Part shown: positions 1 through 8,751 of the stretch, piece after piece
Numbering within the stretch: the first letter of the stretch is position 1
Layout: every line of letters starts with the position of its first letter
Source of the DNA: Hyphomicrobium sp.
GTDB lineage: Bacteria; Pseudomonadota; Alphaproteobacteria; Rhizobiales; Hyphomicrobiaceae
Direction of reading: 5' to 3'
Length of the DNA: 64,000 nt
NCBI GenBank assembly: GCA_013141015.1
Contig: JABFRT010000023.1
Location: 62,001-126,000, forward strand
Notes under the pieces: model-generated
The model's input: the letters and a program-made list of their open reading frames with translations, nothing else
What the model was told of the DNA's origin: nothing
Databases searched by the model: none
Made by a program: the position numbers and the translations under genes

Positions 1-2
1 TT

Positions 3-350
3 ATCGAGGGTGGTGACGGCAACGACCATCTGTTTGGCGGTGCTGGCGTCGACTACTTCCAATTCAGCCAGCCTTACGGCGCAGCCTCGGGCATTGACCG
101 GATCTACGATTTTACCGCCGCCGACTTCATCCGCATCAACGCGGCTGATGTCGCCAGTTCATCGCCGCTCGCCGCCGCGGCCTTCGTTCTCGGTGCCGCC
201 GCAGTGGATGCCAATGACCGGGTGATGTACGATCAACTCACTGGCATTCTGCGCTTCGACGCCGATGGAACCGGAAGCCAAGTCGCGAAGATCCTCGCGG
301 TCCTCGACACCAAGCCCGTTGTCACAGCAGCCGACTTCCAACTGTTCTAG
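3..350 (+). CDS. C-terminal end of an RTX / hemolysin-type calcium-binding protein (5' partial)
   Basis: An open frame enters from the left edge and ends in TAG at 348-350. The first visible residues contain an RTX nonapeptide-like stretch (GGDGNDHLFGGAGVDYF), the glycine- and aspartate-rich calcium-binding repeat of secreted proteins exported by type I systems. The remaining ~95 residues (ending AADFQLF) are acidic and lack cysteine, as is usual for the C-terminal secretion-signal region of this family. The N-terminal part, which would show the actual activity (protease, adhesin, other), lies outside the window, so no function beyond likely type I secretion can be given. A longer overlapping frame (from 265) belongs to the next gene, whose real start is placed further downstream. 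Confidence 0.75.
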   Translation: MEGGDGNDHLFGGAGVDYFQFSQPYGAASGIDRIYDFTAADFIRINAADVASSSPLAAAAFVLGAAAVDANDRVMYDQLTGILRFDADGTGSQVAKILAVLDTKPVVTAADFQLF

Positions 351-534
351 GCAGCTTTTGCCACGGACCCACGAGATTTCGTCAAGCCTCCGCACCCGCC
401 AGTCCAGGCTTGCGGAGGCTGCCCACTTGGCTGTCTATTGGTGCCTTGCGGTTTTTTGCCGCCTTTTAAGGTTGCCGCGCTGCGACGGGTGTAGTGTTGC
501 CAAAGACACCGTTTTTTGGGCCAGGGGCACACAC

Positions 535-2832
535 TTGCCGGATTGGATATCAGATCGCTTTGTACGAAGGGCTTTACTTGCTGTTGCACTCTCGGGCTTA
601 GTGCTCGGCACACTCGCCTCGTTTGCCGGGTATTCGTCTGCCGCACAAGTGTTGTGGGCCGCCGGTACAATTCCCGTCGTGATCGGACTTTTTGTGTCGA
701 TGACGCGAGACCTGCTTGCCGGGCGCATGGGCGTTGATGCGGTCGCTTTCGTTTCGATGTCGGCGGCGCTGCTGCTCGGTGAAAACCTGGCTGGCGTCGT
801 GGTTGCGGTCATGTACGCCGGCGGAAATCTGCTCGAAGACTTTGCTGTGGCGCGCGCCGAACGCGACCTCAAGTCGCTCGTTGACCGGGCTCCGCGCATC
901 GCCCATCGCCACGTCGATCAAAACATCGAGGACGTGGCCATTGAGCACGTTGCCGTTGGCGACACCATTCTGGTCCGCGCAGGTGAAGTGATCCCGGTCG
1001 ATGGCGTTATTCTAAGCGCCAACGCCACGGTTGATGAGTCCGCCTTGACCGGGGAACCGATCCCGGTGACGCGAGCCAAAGGCGATCCGGTTCACTCCGG
1101 CACGGTCAATGCGGGCGAAACTTTTGAACTGCGGGCGACTGCAAGTGCTGGCGAAAGCACCTACGCGGGCATCGTGCGCATGGTCACAGCAGCGCAAACA
1201 GCGAAGGCGCCGTTCATCCGGTTAGCCGACCAATACGCCTTGTTGCTGCTACCGGTGACCCTGGCTCTCGCCGCCGCGGCCTGGCTTTGGTCCGGTGACC
1301 CGATACGTGGACTTGCCGTGCTCGTGGCATCGACGCCATGTCCGCTGATCTTGGCGGCGCCTGTTGCATTTATTGCGGGCGTTTCGCGTGCGGCACGGCG
1401 CGGCATCTTGATCAAGGGCGGCGGACCGCTTGAAGCATTGGCGCGCACGCACACCGTCATGTTCGACAAAACTGGCACGCTAACAGTTGGCGGCGCGCGG
1501 CTAGTGGCTATCGAAACGGCGCCCAATCAATCGGCCGATGAAGTGTTGCGGCTTGCGGCCTCGCTTGAACAGGCATCGCATCACGTGGTTGCCGCGGCAA
1601 TTGTTTCAGCGGCTGTTGCGCGTGGCTTGAAACTCGAAACGCCTGAAGACGTTCGTGAAACTATGGGGTCTGGACTGCAGGGCCGCGTCGGGGACCATGC
1701 CTTGCGCGCTGGATCTTATCAACTGGTCTGCGGGCAAACCAAGCCGCAACCTTGGGCTGTTCGTGCGCAACGGCGCGCATCCTGGCGCTCGGCACTGAGC
1801 GTTTTCGTCTCCGCCGACGGACAGCTGATTGGCGCCATTCTGCTTGCCGACGAACTGCGGCGTGAGACGCCGCGCGCGGTGCAGGCTCTGCGGGCGGCTG
1901 GTGTCAAACGTATCGTCATGGTGACGGGTGACCGGGCAGATGCCGCAGAAACGATTGGCGCGGCACTCGATCTTGATGCGGTGCTGGCCGACCGCGTGCC
2001 GTCGGATAAAGTCGAGGCGGTTGCGGTTGAGCAGCGCTTGCATCCGACGATTATGGTCGGCGACGGCATCAACGATGCGCCTGCCCTTGCCGCAGCGGAT
2101 GTCGGTATCGCGATGGGCGCGCGCGGTGCAAGTGCATCGTCGGAAGCCGCCGACGTGGTTGTGCTGGTCGACCGTCTGGATCGCGTATCGGACGCCGTGG
2201 CAATTGCGCGGCGCGCCCGTGCTATTGCCGTACAAAGCATCGTCGTGGGCATGGCCTTGTCGGGAATTGCGATGGTCGCCGCTGCTTTCGGCTACCTGAC
2301 ACCAGTTGCTGGGGCGCTGACACAGGAGGCGATCGACGTCGCGGTTATCTTGAACGCTTTGCGAGCGCTAATCCCTGGATGGACGTATGGGCGCGAGACG
2401 ATGCAACCCGCCGCGGCACGCGCATTGCGCCAGGGCCACGAAAGCCTTGAGCCCGCGCTTGATCGTTTGCGGGAAATCGCTGATGCACTGGATGAAGCCC
2501 CTGCCGAAGCTGCGGTTACCCTCATCAATGAAGCGAACACCGTCGTCGTCCGCACGATCGTCGAACACGAGCGCGATGACGAGAGTCAAGTCTATCCGCG
2601 TCTCGTGAAAATTCTGCACGATGGGCATGGGCTTGCTGCCATGAGCCGTGCGCACCGCGAGATCCTCCATTTGTCTCGCTTGCTTGCCAGAATATCGGAT
2701 GGCTTGAAGGCCGAACTGGCCGATAAGTATCTGGTGCGCGATGCCCAACGCGTGATTGAAGCGATTGAATCTCTGGTGCGTATCCACAACGCCCAAGAGG
2801 AAGACATTTACGAACACGCGACGGCGGAGTGA
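535..2832 (+). CDS. P1B-5-type heavy-metal ATPase with C-terminal hemerythrin-like domain (Nia-like)
   Basis: Inner-membrane metal efflux ATPase. Seen (numbering from TTG 535): about eight hydrophobic segments, phosphorylation motif DKTGT with D311, hinge GDGIND near 509-514, and TPCP (267-270) at the metal site instead of CPC. TPC marks the P1B-5 subgroup, and the last membrane helix carries QEAID followed by NALRA, as expected there. Residues ~635-760 are a hemerythrin-like domain (HESLE, EHERDDE, AHRE, HNAQEED). Sinorhizobium Nia, the known member with this architecture, exports Ni/Fe; substrate here is inferred. No N-terminal HMA domain. The HP locus reads HH (QASHHV). TTG 535 is chosen because AGGGG lies ~7 nt upstream and the frame extended to ATG 265 would overlap the RTX gene; ATG 700 is possible but would delete the first two helices. 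Confidence 0.85.
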   Translation: MPDWISDRFVRRALLAVALSGLVLGTLASFAGYSSAAQVLWAAGTIPVVIGLFVSMTRDLLAGRMGVDAVAFVSMSAALLLGENLAGVVVAVMYAGGNLLEDFAVARAERDLKSLVDRAPRIAHRHVDQNIEDVAIEHVAVGDTILVRAGEVIPVDGVILSANATVDESALTGEPIPVTRAKGDPVHSGTVNAGETFELRATASAGESTYAGIVRMVTAAQTAKAPFIRLADQYALLLLPVTLALAAAAWLWSGDPIRGLAVLVASTPCPLILAAPVAFIAGVSRAARRGILIKGGGPLEALARTHTVMFDKTGTLTVGGARLVAIETAPNQSADEVLRLAASLEQASHHVVAAAIVSAAVARGLKLETPEDVRETMGSGLQGRVGDHALRAGSYQLVCGQTKPQPWAVRAQRRASWRSALSVFVSADGQLIGAILLADELRRETPRAVQALRAAGVKRIVMVTGDRADAAETIGAALDLDAVLADRVPSDKVEAVAVEQRLHPTIMVGDGINDAPALAAADVGIAMGARGASASSEAADVVVLVDRLDRVSDAVAIARRARAIAVQSIVVGMALSGIAMVAAAFGYLTPVAGALTQEAIDVAVILNALRALIPGWTYGRETMQPAAARALRQGHESLEPALDRLREIADALDEAPAEAAVTLINEANTVVVRTIVEHERDDESQVYPRLVKILHDGHGLAAMSRAHREILHLSRLLARISDGLKAELADKYLVRDAQRVIEAIESLVRIHNAQEEDIYEHATAE

Positions 2833-2877
2833 CGCTTCAGGATACTGATCCAGAACTGTTTTGTGCTGCATTGCAGC

Positions 2878-2891
2878 TTGATCGGAATCAA
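2878..2891. promoter_or_regulatory. FixK/FNR-type box (TTGAT-N4-ATCAA)
   Basis: TTGATCGGAATCAA is a perfect match to the FNR/FixK/Anr palindrome. It lies 110 bp before the DUF6455 start at 3001. A TAAATA hexamer at 2909-2914 is roughly where a class II activated promoter would have its -10. This implies oxygen-responsive (microaerobic) control of the downstream gene. Site match is direct; activity is inferred. Confidence 0.7.
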
Positions 2892-3000
2892 GGCGCAGAG
2901 CTGGCGCCTAAATAAGCTCTGGCAAAAAATGATGCGGATCGCGGTGGTCGCCGGAGATCCTGTTGGTTGAGCGTTTGTCACGCGTTCAGGGAGACCGCAC

Positions 3001-3255
3001 ATGGAAAATCTAGTGCCGCAGGATATTGAACGCCGCGCCTCGCGAATGCGCGAAATGGCCGACCGGCTCGGCGTCGATAAAGCCAAAATGTGCAAATTGA
3101 GCCAGGGGCGCGCGGTTACCGGCGCCCGCTCCAATTGCGCGAACTGCCAAAGCGTGCCGCGCTGTTTGATGTGGCTGGATGCTCCGTTGACCAGTGGCGG
3201 CACGCCTGTGTTTTGCCCCAACGTGCCGCTTTTTGATCTCTGCAAGACGGACTAA
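3001..3255 (+). CDS. Small cysteine-rich DUF6455 family protein
   Basis: 84 residues with a C-terminal half holding NCANC, PRCLMWL, VFCPN and a final C near the end. This spacing of cysteines with a W-L and a CPN motif is that of the DUF6455 family, short uncharacterised proteins of alphaproteobacteria. No signal peptide or membrane segment; probably cytoplasmic, and the cysteines suggest a metal or redox role (inference). The gene stands alone between the P1B-5 ATPase and a convergent coiled-coil gene and is preceded by a perfect FixK/FNR box, so it is likely induced under low oxygen. Start ATG 3001 follows GGGAGACC at a suitable distance. Confidence 0.75.
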   Translation: MENLVPQDIERRASRMREMADRLGVDKAKMCKLSQGRAVTGARSNCANCQSVPRCLMWLDAPLTSGGTPVFCPNVPLFDLCKTD

Positions 3256-3290
3256 CAGCGGCAGGTTAATTCCGCCCGAGCGCCTCGGCG

Positions 3291-4706
3291 TTAATTCTGC
3301 TTATCGACGCCACCAATCCGGTCGAGAAGGCGGGCGCGGCGCGGCGGCTCGCTACCGTCTGGTGTGTCAGGTATCGCATCGGCGGACGGCGCATCGCCGC
3401 TACCACCTTTGAGGGCTTTCAGGAAGGTCCCTGTCGGCGTGCGCGCTTCGCGCATCCCCTCGTCGTTTGCGGCAACGGCCGCTTCATTCGATGCCGGCTG
3501 TGGTACGCGCGGCGCTGCGATGCGTTCGGCGAGTGACCGGCGTGGCGGTGGTTCAGCGTCATTGCGGCTTAAGCGGTCGCCCGTCAGCGCGCCGCCACCC
3601 AAGCGGCGCAATTCATCGCGGAAATGCTGGGCTTGGCGCACCAAGCGCTCGTTGCTGCTGGCGATTTCAGCGCGCAGGCTCTCGATGGTGCTACGGTGCT
3701 CTGTAACCTCAGCCTGCAACTGACTGATTTCGACCTTAGCCGATAATGCCGCCGATGTGCGCCCCGTTGCGGGGTCACTGGCGCTATCGGCGAAGGCTTT
3801 GAGTGCCGCCTTCATTTTCAACATTTCAGAGGCATTGTCACGCGCCTCCGTTTCCAGGTTGCGGATTTTGTCTTCCAATGCGGCGCGTTCAGAACCGGCA
3901 TCGGCTTGAGAGGCAAGGATTTGCGATTCTGCTTTCGCGAGTTCGCTTTTCAGGCGCTCAAGCTCGACGCTCATATCAGGAGCCGGCGTGGCCGGCGCTT
4001 CTGCAATGGCCATCGCCGCCGCACTCTTTTGCAGCCTGTCGATCATGTTCGACTGATCGCGTGCCTTAGCCCGCAATTCTTCGATTTCCGACCGCAGCGC
4101 CACTTCGCCATCAAACCGCGGATCGCCGAGTGTTTCGCGATTGCGCGCCGCGCGCGTCTCAAGCGCTGTTTTAGCGCGTTCCAATTCGTCGCGTTGCTGC
4201 GTGTTGATCTGGGTGGCTTCTTCAAGCGCCAGTGCCTGCTTGGCACCGCTGTCAGTCAGGAGCATGATTTCGCGGTCGCGCTGGACCAGCAGCTTGCGCG
4301 CCTCCGACAAGCGCTGCTCAACTTTGGGCAATCGATCAAGAATAGCCTGTTCCAGCACCCGGCGGGCGTTCTCGTGTTCCTCGACGCTCATTTTCTGCGC
4401 GGCGATGGCCTGCTCGAGATCGTGCACCTTGGCATCCCGGCGATTGATTTCGATGCTTTGGCGGGCGGCAGCCAGCGTCGCATCTTCGAGTTTCATTTCG
4501 AGTTTGTGCACGTCAATCGCAAACGCCGCGCGGATGCTGTCGCGGCCAGCATTGATCTCGGCTTCGGTCAACGGCAGCGAGCGCTTGAGGCTCTCGGTTG
4601 CAAACCGTTCGATGCGGCGGCGATAAGCCGGCAACAGCAACAGCAGCAGAAATGCCGCGATGAGGAAGCCGAGGATCACGTGCATCGCGGCGTAGACGGT
4701 GATCAA
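3291..4706 (-). CDS. Membrane-anchored coiled-coil protein of unknown function
   Basis: 471 residues. Residues ~8-28 are one hydrophobic segment (ILGFLIAAFLLLLLLPAY), followed by RRR, consistent with an N-terminal inner-membrane anchor and cytoplasmic body. Residues ~70-380 are rich in E, K, A, R, Q and L with heptad-like spacing, indicating long coiled coils. The C-terminal ~100 residues are rich in P, A, R and G and look disordered. No enzymatic motif. Similar one-helix plus coiled-coil proteins are common in Rhizobiales genomes, without assigned function. It is convergent with the DUF6455 gene and leaves about 110 bp to the DUF1134 gene downstream-of-start side. A structural or envelope-organising role is only a guess. 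Confidence 0.6.
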   Translation of the reverse strand: MITVYAAMHVILGFLIAAFLLLLLLPAYRRRIERFATESLKRSLPLTEAEINAGRDSIRAAFAIDVHKLEMKLEDATLAAARQSIEINRRDAKVHDLEQAIAAQKMSVEEHENARRVLEQAILDRLPKVEQRLSEARKLLVQRDREIMLLTDSGAKQALALEEATQINTQQRDELERAKTALETRAARNRETLGDPRFDGEVALRSEIEELRAKARDQSNMIDRLQKSAAAMAIAEAPATPAPDMSVELERLKSELAKAESQILASQADAGSERAALEDKIRNLETEARDNASEMLKMKAALKAFADSASDPATGRTSAALSAKVEISQLQAEVTEHRSTIESLRAEIASSNERLVRQAQHFRDELRRLGGGALTGDRLSRNDAEPPPRRSLAERIAAPRVPQPASNEAAVAANDEGMREARTPTGTFLKALKGGSGDAPSADAIPDTPDGSEPPRRARLLDRIGGVDKQN

Positions 4707-4818
4707 GCGGCGGCCCCTGGTTCAAATATGCTTTTGCGCGTTGCAACCCGCGAGACGCCGAAACGGCAGAAGCGCCCGCCCGGCGTTTCTAGCATTGCGA
4801 CGCGCCCGTGGCGACGGC

Positions 4819-5718
4819 TCAAAATGGGTTCCACGTCGGATTTCTCGTGTACTTCAGATAGCCGACGTTGGCACCAAGCCTGAGGCCGACGCCCGCCCTG
4901 ATCGGCGCCAGTGTCACATCACCAGCTTTCTGCAGCTGAACGCCGACGCCACCGACCACGTAGGCCGCGCCTTGGACACCGCCAAAACGGTTGTAGATCT
5001 CAGACGGGTCACGGAGATTGTAGACGAGCACCATAACTTTGGAGCCCTCGCCGCCGAAATCGTATCCGACCGATGGCCCCTGCCAGTAGACCTTATGATC
5101 ACCAGCGTCTTTCGTGTGCAGCCGTCCTTCGCCATAGCGCAAGCCGGCAACGATGGCCCCGCCTGCGTCCTGACCAAGAATGTATCCGTTCGGCCGGCCA
5201 GCCTTTTGGAAGGCCCACTCAATCGCTGATGCCATACCTGAGCTGACGTTGCCGAAAAAGCCGTGGCCGGCGCGTAAAATTTCGTTTTGTGTGTAGACGC
5301 CGCGCGACGCCGTTTCGGGCGGGCCGCCCTGGTCCGCGGGCGCAACGGGCTCATAACGCTCTTCGCGGCTGGCCCGATCTGACGGCGGCGCATAAGGTTC
5401 GCCATAACCACCGTTGCCGCCAGAAGACTGGCCATTTCCGTAACTTTCACCGCGACGTGAGCCGTCGAGCGGGCGGTTTGCGTCCTCGCGGTAGGGTGGC
5501 GTGACGGCGCCGCCCGGACGATACGGTTCATAGGTTTCGGCCGTTGGCGGTGGGGGCGATTGATAGACGCCGCCCGACGAGTAACCCGGGTCGGCGGGCG
5601 GACGATATGCGTCATCCGCCGCTTCGACCGCGAACGCCGGAAGCGCAAGTGACGCGAGCAGCGCTGCTACGCGCCCAATGAAACTGCGCGTTGCGCGCGA
5701 GGTCAGGCCGTTCATCAT
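4819..5718 (-). CDS. eipA: DUF1134 (EipA-like) envelope protein
   Basis: About 299 residues from ATG 5718. A signal peptide is visible (SLALPAFAVEA), then a low-complexity stretch rich in P, G, Y, E and S (~30-135), then a folded domain of ~155 residues from NEILRAGHGFF to the end (YILGQDAGGAIVAGLRYGEG, GPSVGYDFGGEGSK, YNRFGGVQGAAY). That domain is DUF1134, the family of Brucella/Caulobacter EipA, a periplasmic protein needed for envelope integrity and regulated through CtrA/cell-cycle circuits in some relatives. A longer frame reaches 5772, but the two consecutive ATGs at 5713-5718, preceded by AGGG, directly precede the signal peptide. Placement near chpT fits a cell-cycle/envelope neighbourhood. 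Confidence 0.8.
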   Translation of the reverse strand: MMNGLTSRATRSFIGRVAALLASLALPAFAVEAADDAYRPPADPGYSSGGVYQSPPPPTAETYEPYRPGGAVTPPYREDANRPLDGSRRGESYGNGQSSGGNGGYGEPYAPPSDRASREERYEPVAPADQGGPPETASRGVYTQNEILRAGHGFFGNVSSGMASAIEWAFQKAGRPNGYILGQDAGGAIVAGLRYGEGRLHTKDAGDHKVYWQGPSVGYDFGGEGSKVMVLVYNLRDPSEIYNRFGGVQGAAYVVGGVGVQLQKAGDVTLAPIRAGVGLRLGANVGYLKYTRNPTWNPF

Positions 5719-5867
5719 CTTGGCAACCCTATGCAATGGATAGCGGCGGCAAAAACCGCCGCGATTCGCCAACGAGAATCGCGGGACACTTTTGCCAAAG
5801 TGTGGCCGGAAAGCGTTGCTTATACGCCCGATGGCCCGATATCAGCGCCAATCACAGAAAATCGCAG

Positions 5868-6701
5868 TCAATGTTTGGAACCCGGGACCATCATCGGCGT
5901 CCGGCCCCAGGCCACGAAGTGCGGGTTGCGGTAGGCATTTGCGGCTTTGCCGTAGGTCAGCGGCAGTCCATCCAACGTCGTGACCGTTCCACCTGCGGCC
6001 TCAAGGATCGCTTGTCCCGCCGCCGTATCCCACTCGCTTGTCTCTCCTAGACGCGCATAAATGTCGCCTTCACCGGCCGCGATCAGGCAAAACTTCAGCG
6101 ACGATCCGACCGGTGTGGCGTGCCGGACATTCAACGCGGCCAGCAATGACGCGCCTGCCGATCCAGCCGTGCGGCTGTTGAAGGCTGTTAGACTGGCCGG
6201 ATCGGGATGGCGCGTTTTGAGGGGCGCAAAGCTCAGATTGCCGAAGGCTATGACGTCTACCTCTGCGCACGGGGCATGGGCACGCGCCGAAGCGCCATCT
6301 GCGACAGTGACGAACAGATCGCCGGTTGGTGGAATGTAGATCAGGCCGAACACCGGCTTGCCATTCTCTATCAGAGCGATGTTCACCGAGAATTCCGGCT
6401 TGCCGCGAATGAACAGCCGCGTACCGTCGAGCGCGTCAACCAGAAAGAAGCGGTCGGCGCGCGGCGGAATGTAACCAGCGGCGGCGGCTTCCTCGGCCAC
6501 CACAGGAGTTTCTGGTGCAAGGCGCTGAAGCGCGGCCACGAGAATCACTTCGGCCTCGCGGTCCGCCACCGTCACCGGCGATTTATCGGCTTTGGTCTCG
6601 ACCGCGACGCCGCCTGAAAAATGTTGCATCTCCAAACGGCCAGCCTCCATCACGGCGGGATAAAGGTCCGCGGCAAGCTGGCGGTGGTCAAATTCGCGCA
6701 T
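5868..6701 (-). CDS. cysQ: 3'(2'),5'-bisphosphate nucleotidase CysQ
   Basis: 277 residues. Magnesium-dependent phosphatase of the inositol monophosphatase/FIG superfamily that hydrolyses adenosine 3',5'-bisphosphate (PAP), a by-product of sulfate assimilation. Diagnostic motifs are all present: VVAEE (first metal site), the loop DALDGTRLF, and EWDTAAGQAI near the C-terminus. The family's typical length is 250-280. The frame extends upstream to 6920, but ATG 6701 begins right where family homology would begin (MREFDHRQLAADLYP), so it is preferred. It is divergent from chpT with ~270 bp between the starts. Confidence 0.85.
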   Translation of the reverse strand: MREFDHRQLAADLYPAVMEAGRLEMQHFSGGVAVETKADKSPVTVADREAEVILVAALQRLAPETPVVAEEAAAAGYIPPRADRFFLVDALDGTRLFIRGKPEFSVNIALIENGKPVFGLIYIPPTGDLFVTVADGASARAHAPCAEVDVIAFGNLSFAPLKTRHPDPASLTAFNSRTAGSAGASLLAALNVRHATPVGSSLKFCLIAAGEGDIYARLGETSEWDTAAGQAILEAAGGTVTTLDGLPLTYGKAANAYRNPHFVAWGRTPMMVPGSKH

Positions 6702-6970
6702 GAACAGGGCGGTCTTTCTTTGGGCTTTCTCTGGGGCCTGCAAATTCCTCAAACCGTGTCTTGGGAGACTCACGTCGGCGTGTAAAGGTGGTTTGGACAG
6801 TACGCCGGTCCGGCAGCGCTTTGCAAAGCCCGGCGGCGCATGTATCAGAGCAAAAGCCGAATTCGCAAGCGGCCCCTGTAGGCTCGCGTGGCGTGCGAAC
6901 GCCAGAGCCGCCGCATACATTCGCCGGGCAGACCTGCCGCGGTGGGATTATTGATTGGGGCTTTAAGACC

Positions 6971-7618
6971 ATGAACCAGCGCGTGCCACCGACCGATCTC
7001 GAACTGGCGGCCCTGATATCGAGCAAAATCTGCCACGACGTCATCAATCCGGTCGGCGCCATCTACAATGGCCTCGAAATTCTCGACGAGGACGATGATG
7101 CGCAGGCAAAGTCCTATGCGCTGAACGTCATTCGCAACGTCACCGAACAAGCATCCGCGCGGCTGCAGTTTGCCCGCTTTGCGTTCGGTGCAGCTGGCTC
7201 TGCCGGCTCAATGATCGATCTGACGACCGCCGAACAGATCTCGCGCGGCTTCATCGGCATTACCCAAGGTAAGCACAAGCTGGCTTGGCGCGGCGCACCT
7301 GGCTACGTCGCCAAAGACAAGGTCAAGTTGCTGCTCAATCTGGTCGCCTGCGCGGTGACGGCATTGCCGCGCGGTGGCGAAATCGAAGTTGCTATCGGCG
7401 GCACGTTCGAAACGCCAAGCTTCCTGCTGCGTTGCAAAGGCACTGGCGCGCGTCCGCCGCAGTACCTGACCGAGTTCGTGACTGGCGCACCGATCACACT
7501 CGATGCCATGAACATTCAGGCGTACTACACTTGGCGCATCGCCCAGACGGCGCAGATGCGGATCGAAATTCTCAAAGATGGCGTCGATATTCTGCTGGTC
7601 GCCAAACCCGCTGCATAA
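6971..7618 (+). CDS. chpT: Histidine phosphotransferase ChpT
   Basis: 215 residues. ChpT relays phosphoryl groups from the hybrid kinase CckA to CtrA and CpdR in the alphaproteobacterial cell-cycle pathway; it is a cytoplasmic dimer. The N-terminal four-helix DHp-like segment has the phospho-acceptor in SSKICHDVINPVGA (H22), followed by NGLEIL as in the family; the C-terminal half is a degenerate ATPase-like fold (VKLLLNLVACAVTALPRGG). ATG 6971 is chosen over a frame reaching back to 6761 because the conserved region begins there. The downstream response regulator and the CtrA box between the two genes strengthen the assignment. Confidence 0.85.
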   Translation: MNQRVPPTDLELAALISSKICHDVINPVGAIYNGLEILDEDDDAQAKSYALNVIRNVTEQASARLQFARFAFGAAGSAGSMIDLTTAEQISRGFIGITQGKHKLAWRGAPGYVAKDKVKLLLNLVACAVTALPRGGEIEVAIGGTFETPSFLLRCKGTGARPPQYLTEFVTGAPITLDAMNIQAYYTWRIAQTAQMRIEILKDGVDILLVAKPAA

Positions 7619-7663
7619 AACAATCGGTTTTGCGGCAGTTTCGCCGGTCAAAAGACACACGAG

Positions 7664-7678
7664 TTAAGCGCGCATTAA
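7664..7678. promoter_or_regulatory. CtrA-type binding box (TTAA-N7-TTAA)
   Basis: TTAAGCGCGCATTAA is an exact TTAA-N7-TTAA full site, the consensus of the cell-cycle regulator CtrA. It lies 46 bp after the chpT stop and 50 bp before the response-regulator start at 7729. ChpT is the phosphotransferase that activates CtrA, so the location suggests CtrA feedback onto this locus. The match is direct; binding is inferred. Confidence 0.6.
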
Positions 7679-7728
7679 AGACTAACCGGCACAATCCGGC
7701 GATCCAAGCGATGTGCTGACTGCCTGAG

Positions 7729-8109
7729 ATGAGCGCCATGAACCTCTGCCTGATCGTTGATGATTCCGATATCGTGCGCAAATACACGGCGCTCATTTTC
7801 GAAGGCATGGGCTTCCGGGTCCTTGGAGCAGAAAGCCCCAAAGCCGCACTTGACCGGTTGGCGAGCGGCGAGAGGCCCAATCTGATCATTGCAGACTGGC
7901 GCATGCCGGGCGCAAATACGCATGACTTCATCGCTCAGGTGCGCCGCCAGAAATTGTCGCCGCGGCCGTTCATCCTGTATCTATCGACAGAGAACGATAC
8001 CGCAGATCTTGAGCGCGCTATTCAAGCGGGTGCCGACGACTACCTGTTGAAGCCATTCAATCGCGAAATCGTTGAAGCGAAAATGCAGGAAATCCGCCTC
8101 GCGGCCTAA
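7729..8109 (+). CDS. Single-domain CheY-like response regulator
   Basis: 126 residues forming one receiver domain and nothing else. The acidic pocket is D11/D12, the phospho-acceptor D56 (IIADWRMPG), the switch residue pair S86/T87, and the invariant lysine K108 (YLLKPF). With no output domain it must act by protein contact or as a phosphate sink, like CheY, CpdR or DivK. It is in the same direction as chpT, 110 bp downstream, with a CtrA box in the gap, so it may be co-regulated with cell-cycle genes; it also resembles the CheY-type regulators found after chpT in Rhizobiales. A second ATG at 7738 is an alternative start. Confidence 0.85.
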   Translation: MSAMNLCLIVDDSDIVRKYTALIFEGMGFRVLGAESPKAALDRLASGERPNLIIADWRMPGANTHDFIAQVRRQKLSPRPFILYLSTENDTADLERAIQAGADDYLLKPFNREIVEAKMQEIRLAA

Positions 8110-8241
8110 ACTCGCACGCGCGCATGTTCGCCAAATTCTTGGCAATCCCGCCTGAAGTAAATCCGGCAAAGTGCTGAGGCTCCCTCCCCAGCGCTTGGCC
8201 GAACTCAGATATCCGAAACAGAAAAGCCGGGCTTTTGAGTC

Positions 8242-8751
8242 TTATTGCGCCGCTGGCTTGGCGGGAGCGGGCTCCACTTTTTCAACCGCCTTGACGGTCT
8301 TATCAGCCTTCGGCGCGTCAGCCGGCTTAGCTGCGTCTGCAGGCTTTGCGCCGGTCGACTTGGCTGCAACTGGTTTCGCGGCCGGTTTGCCAGCAGCAGG
8401 AGCAGCACTACCGCCAACTGCCGCGGTCTCACCTTTTGGTAACGGCGCTCCGTCCCAGCAGACGGTCGCTTCAGCCTTGCAGGTATGCTCATCAAACAAA
8501 ATCAGATTGAGGAACAACTCGCAATTCACGGTCTTCGCGCCGGTCTTGTATTTAGAGATGCCGCGTTCTGCCATTTTCTTAGCGATGTAGGTGTCCAACA
8601 ACGCTTTTGCGTCCTTAGCCGGTCCGTCTTTGCCGTAGTCGTTGACCGAAAAGGCCAGCCGCGTGCAGGCGGCAGTAGCCGGCAATGCAGTCACGGTTAC
8701 GGCGAGGGCCGCAACGGCCACAGCCGACGCTAGTTTCACGATCAATCGCAT
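8242..8751 (-). CDS. Secreted protein with Ala/Lys/Pro-rich C-terminal tail
   Basis: 169 residues. A clear signal peptide (AVAVAALAVTVTALPATAA) is followed by a small folded segment of ~80 residues with four cysteines (ACTRL, VNCELF, EHTCKAE, TVCWDG), which could form two disulfides in the periplasm. From ~residue 108 the protein is an A/K/P repeat tail, possibly disordered and perhaps peptidoglycan- or surface-contacting (inference). No known domain recognised. A weak hairpin (AAAAG/CTTTT, 8222-8236) follows its stop on the minus strand. Confidence 0.65.
   Translation of the reverse strand: MRLIVKLASAVAVAALAVTVTALPATAACTRLAFSVNDYGKDGPAKDAKALLDTYIAKKMAERGISKYKTGAKTVNCELFLNLILFDEHTCKAEATVCWDGAPLPKGETAAVGGSAAPAAGKPAAKPVAAKSTGAKPADAAKPADAPKADKTVKAVEKVEPAPAKPAAQ

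Noticed and set aside
3906-4883. Long plus-strand frame (325 codons) opposite the coiled-coil gene
   Set aside because: Antisense shadow of a GC-rich minus-strand gene; no protein motifs, while the opposite frame has a clear membrane anchor and coiled coil.
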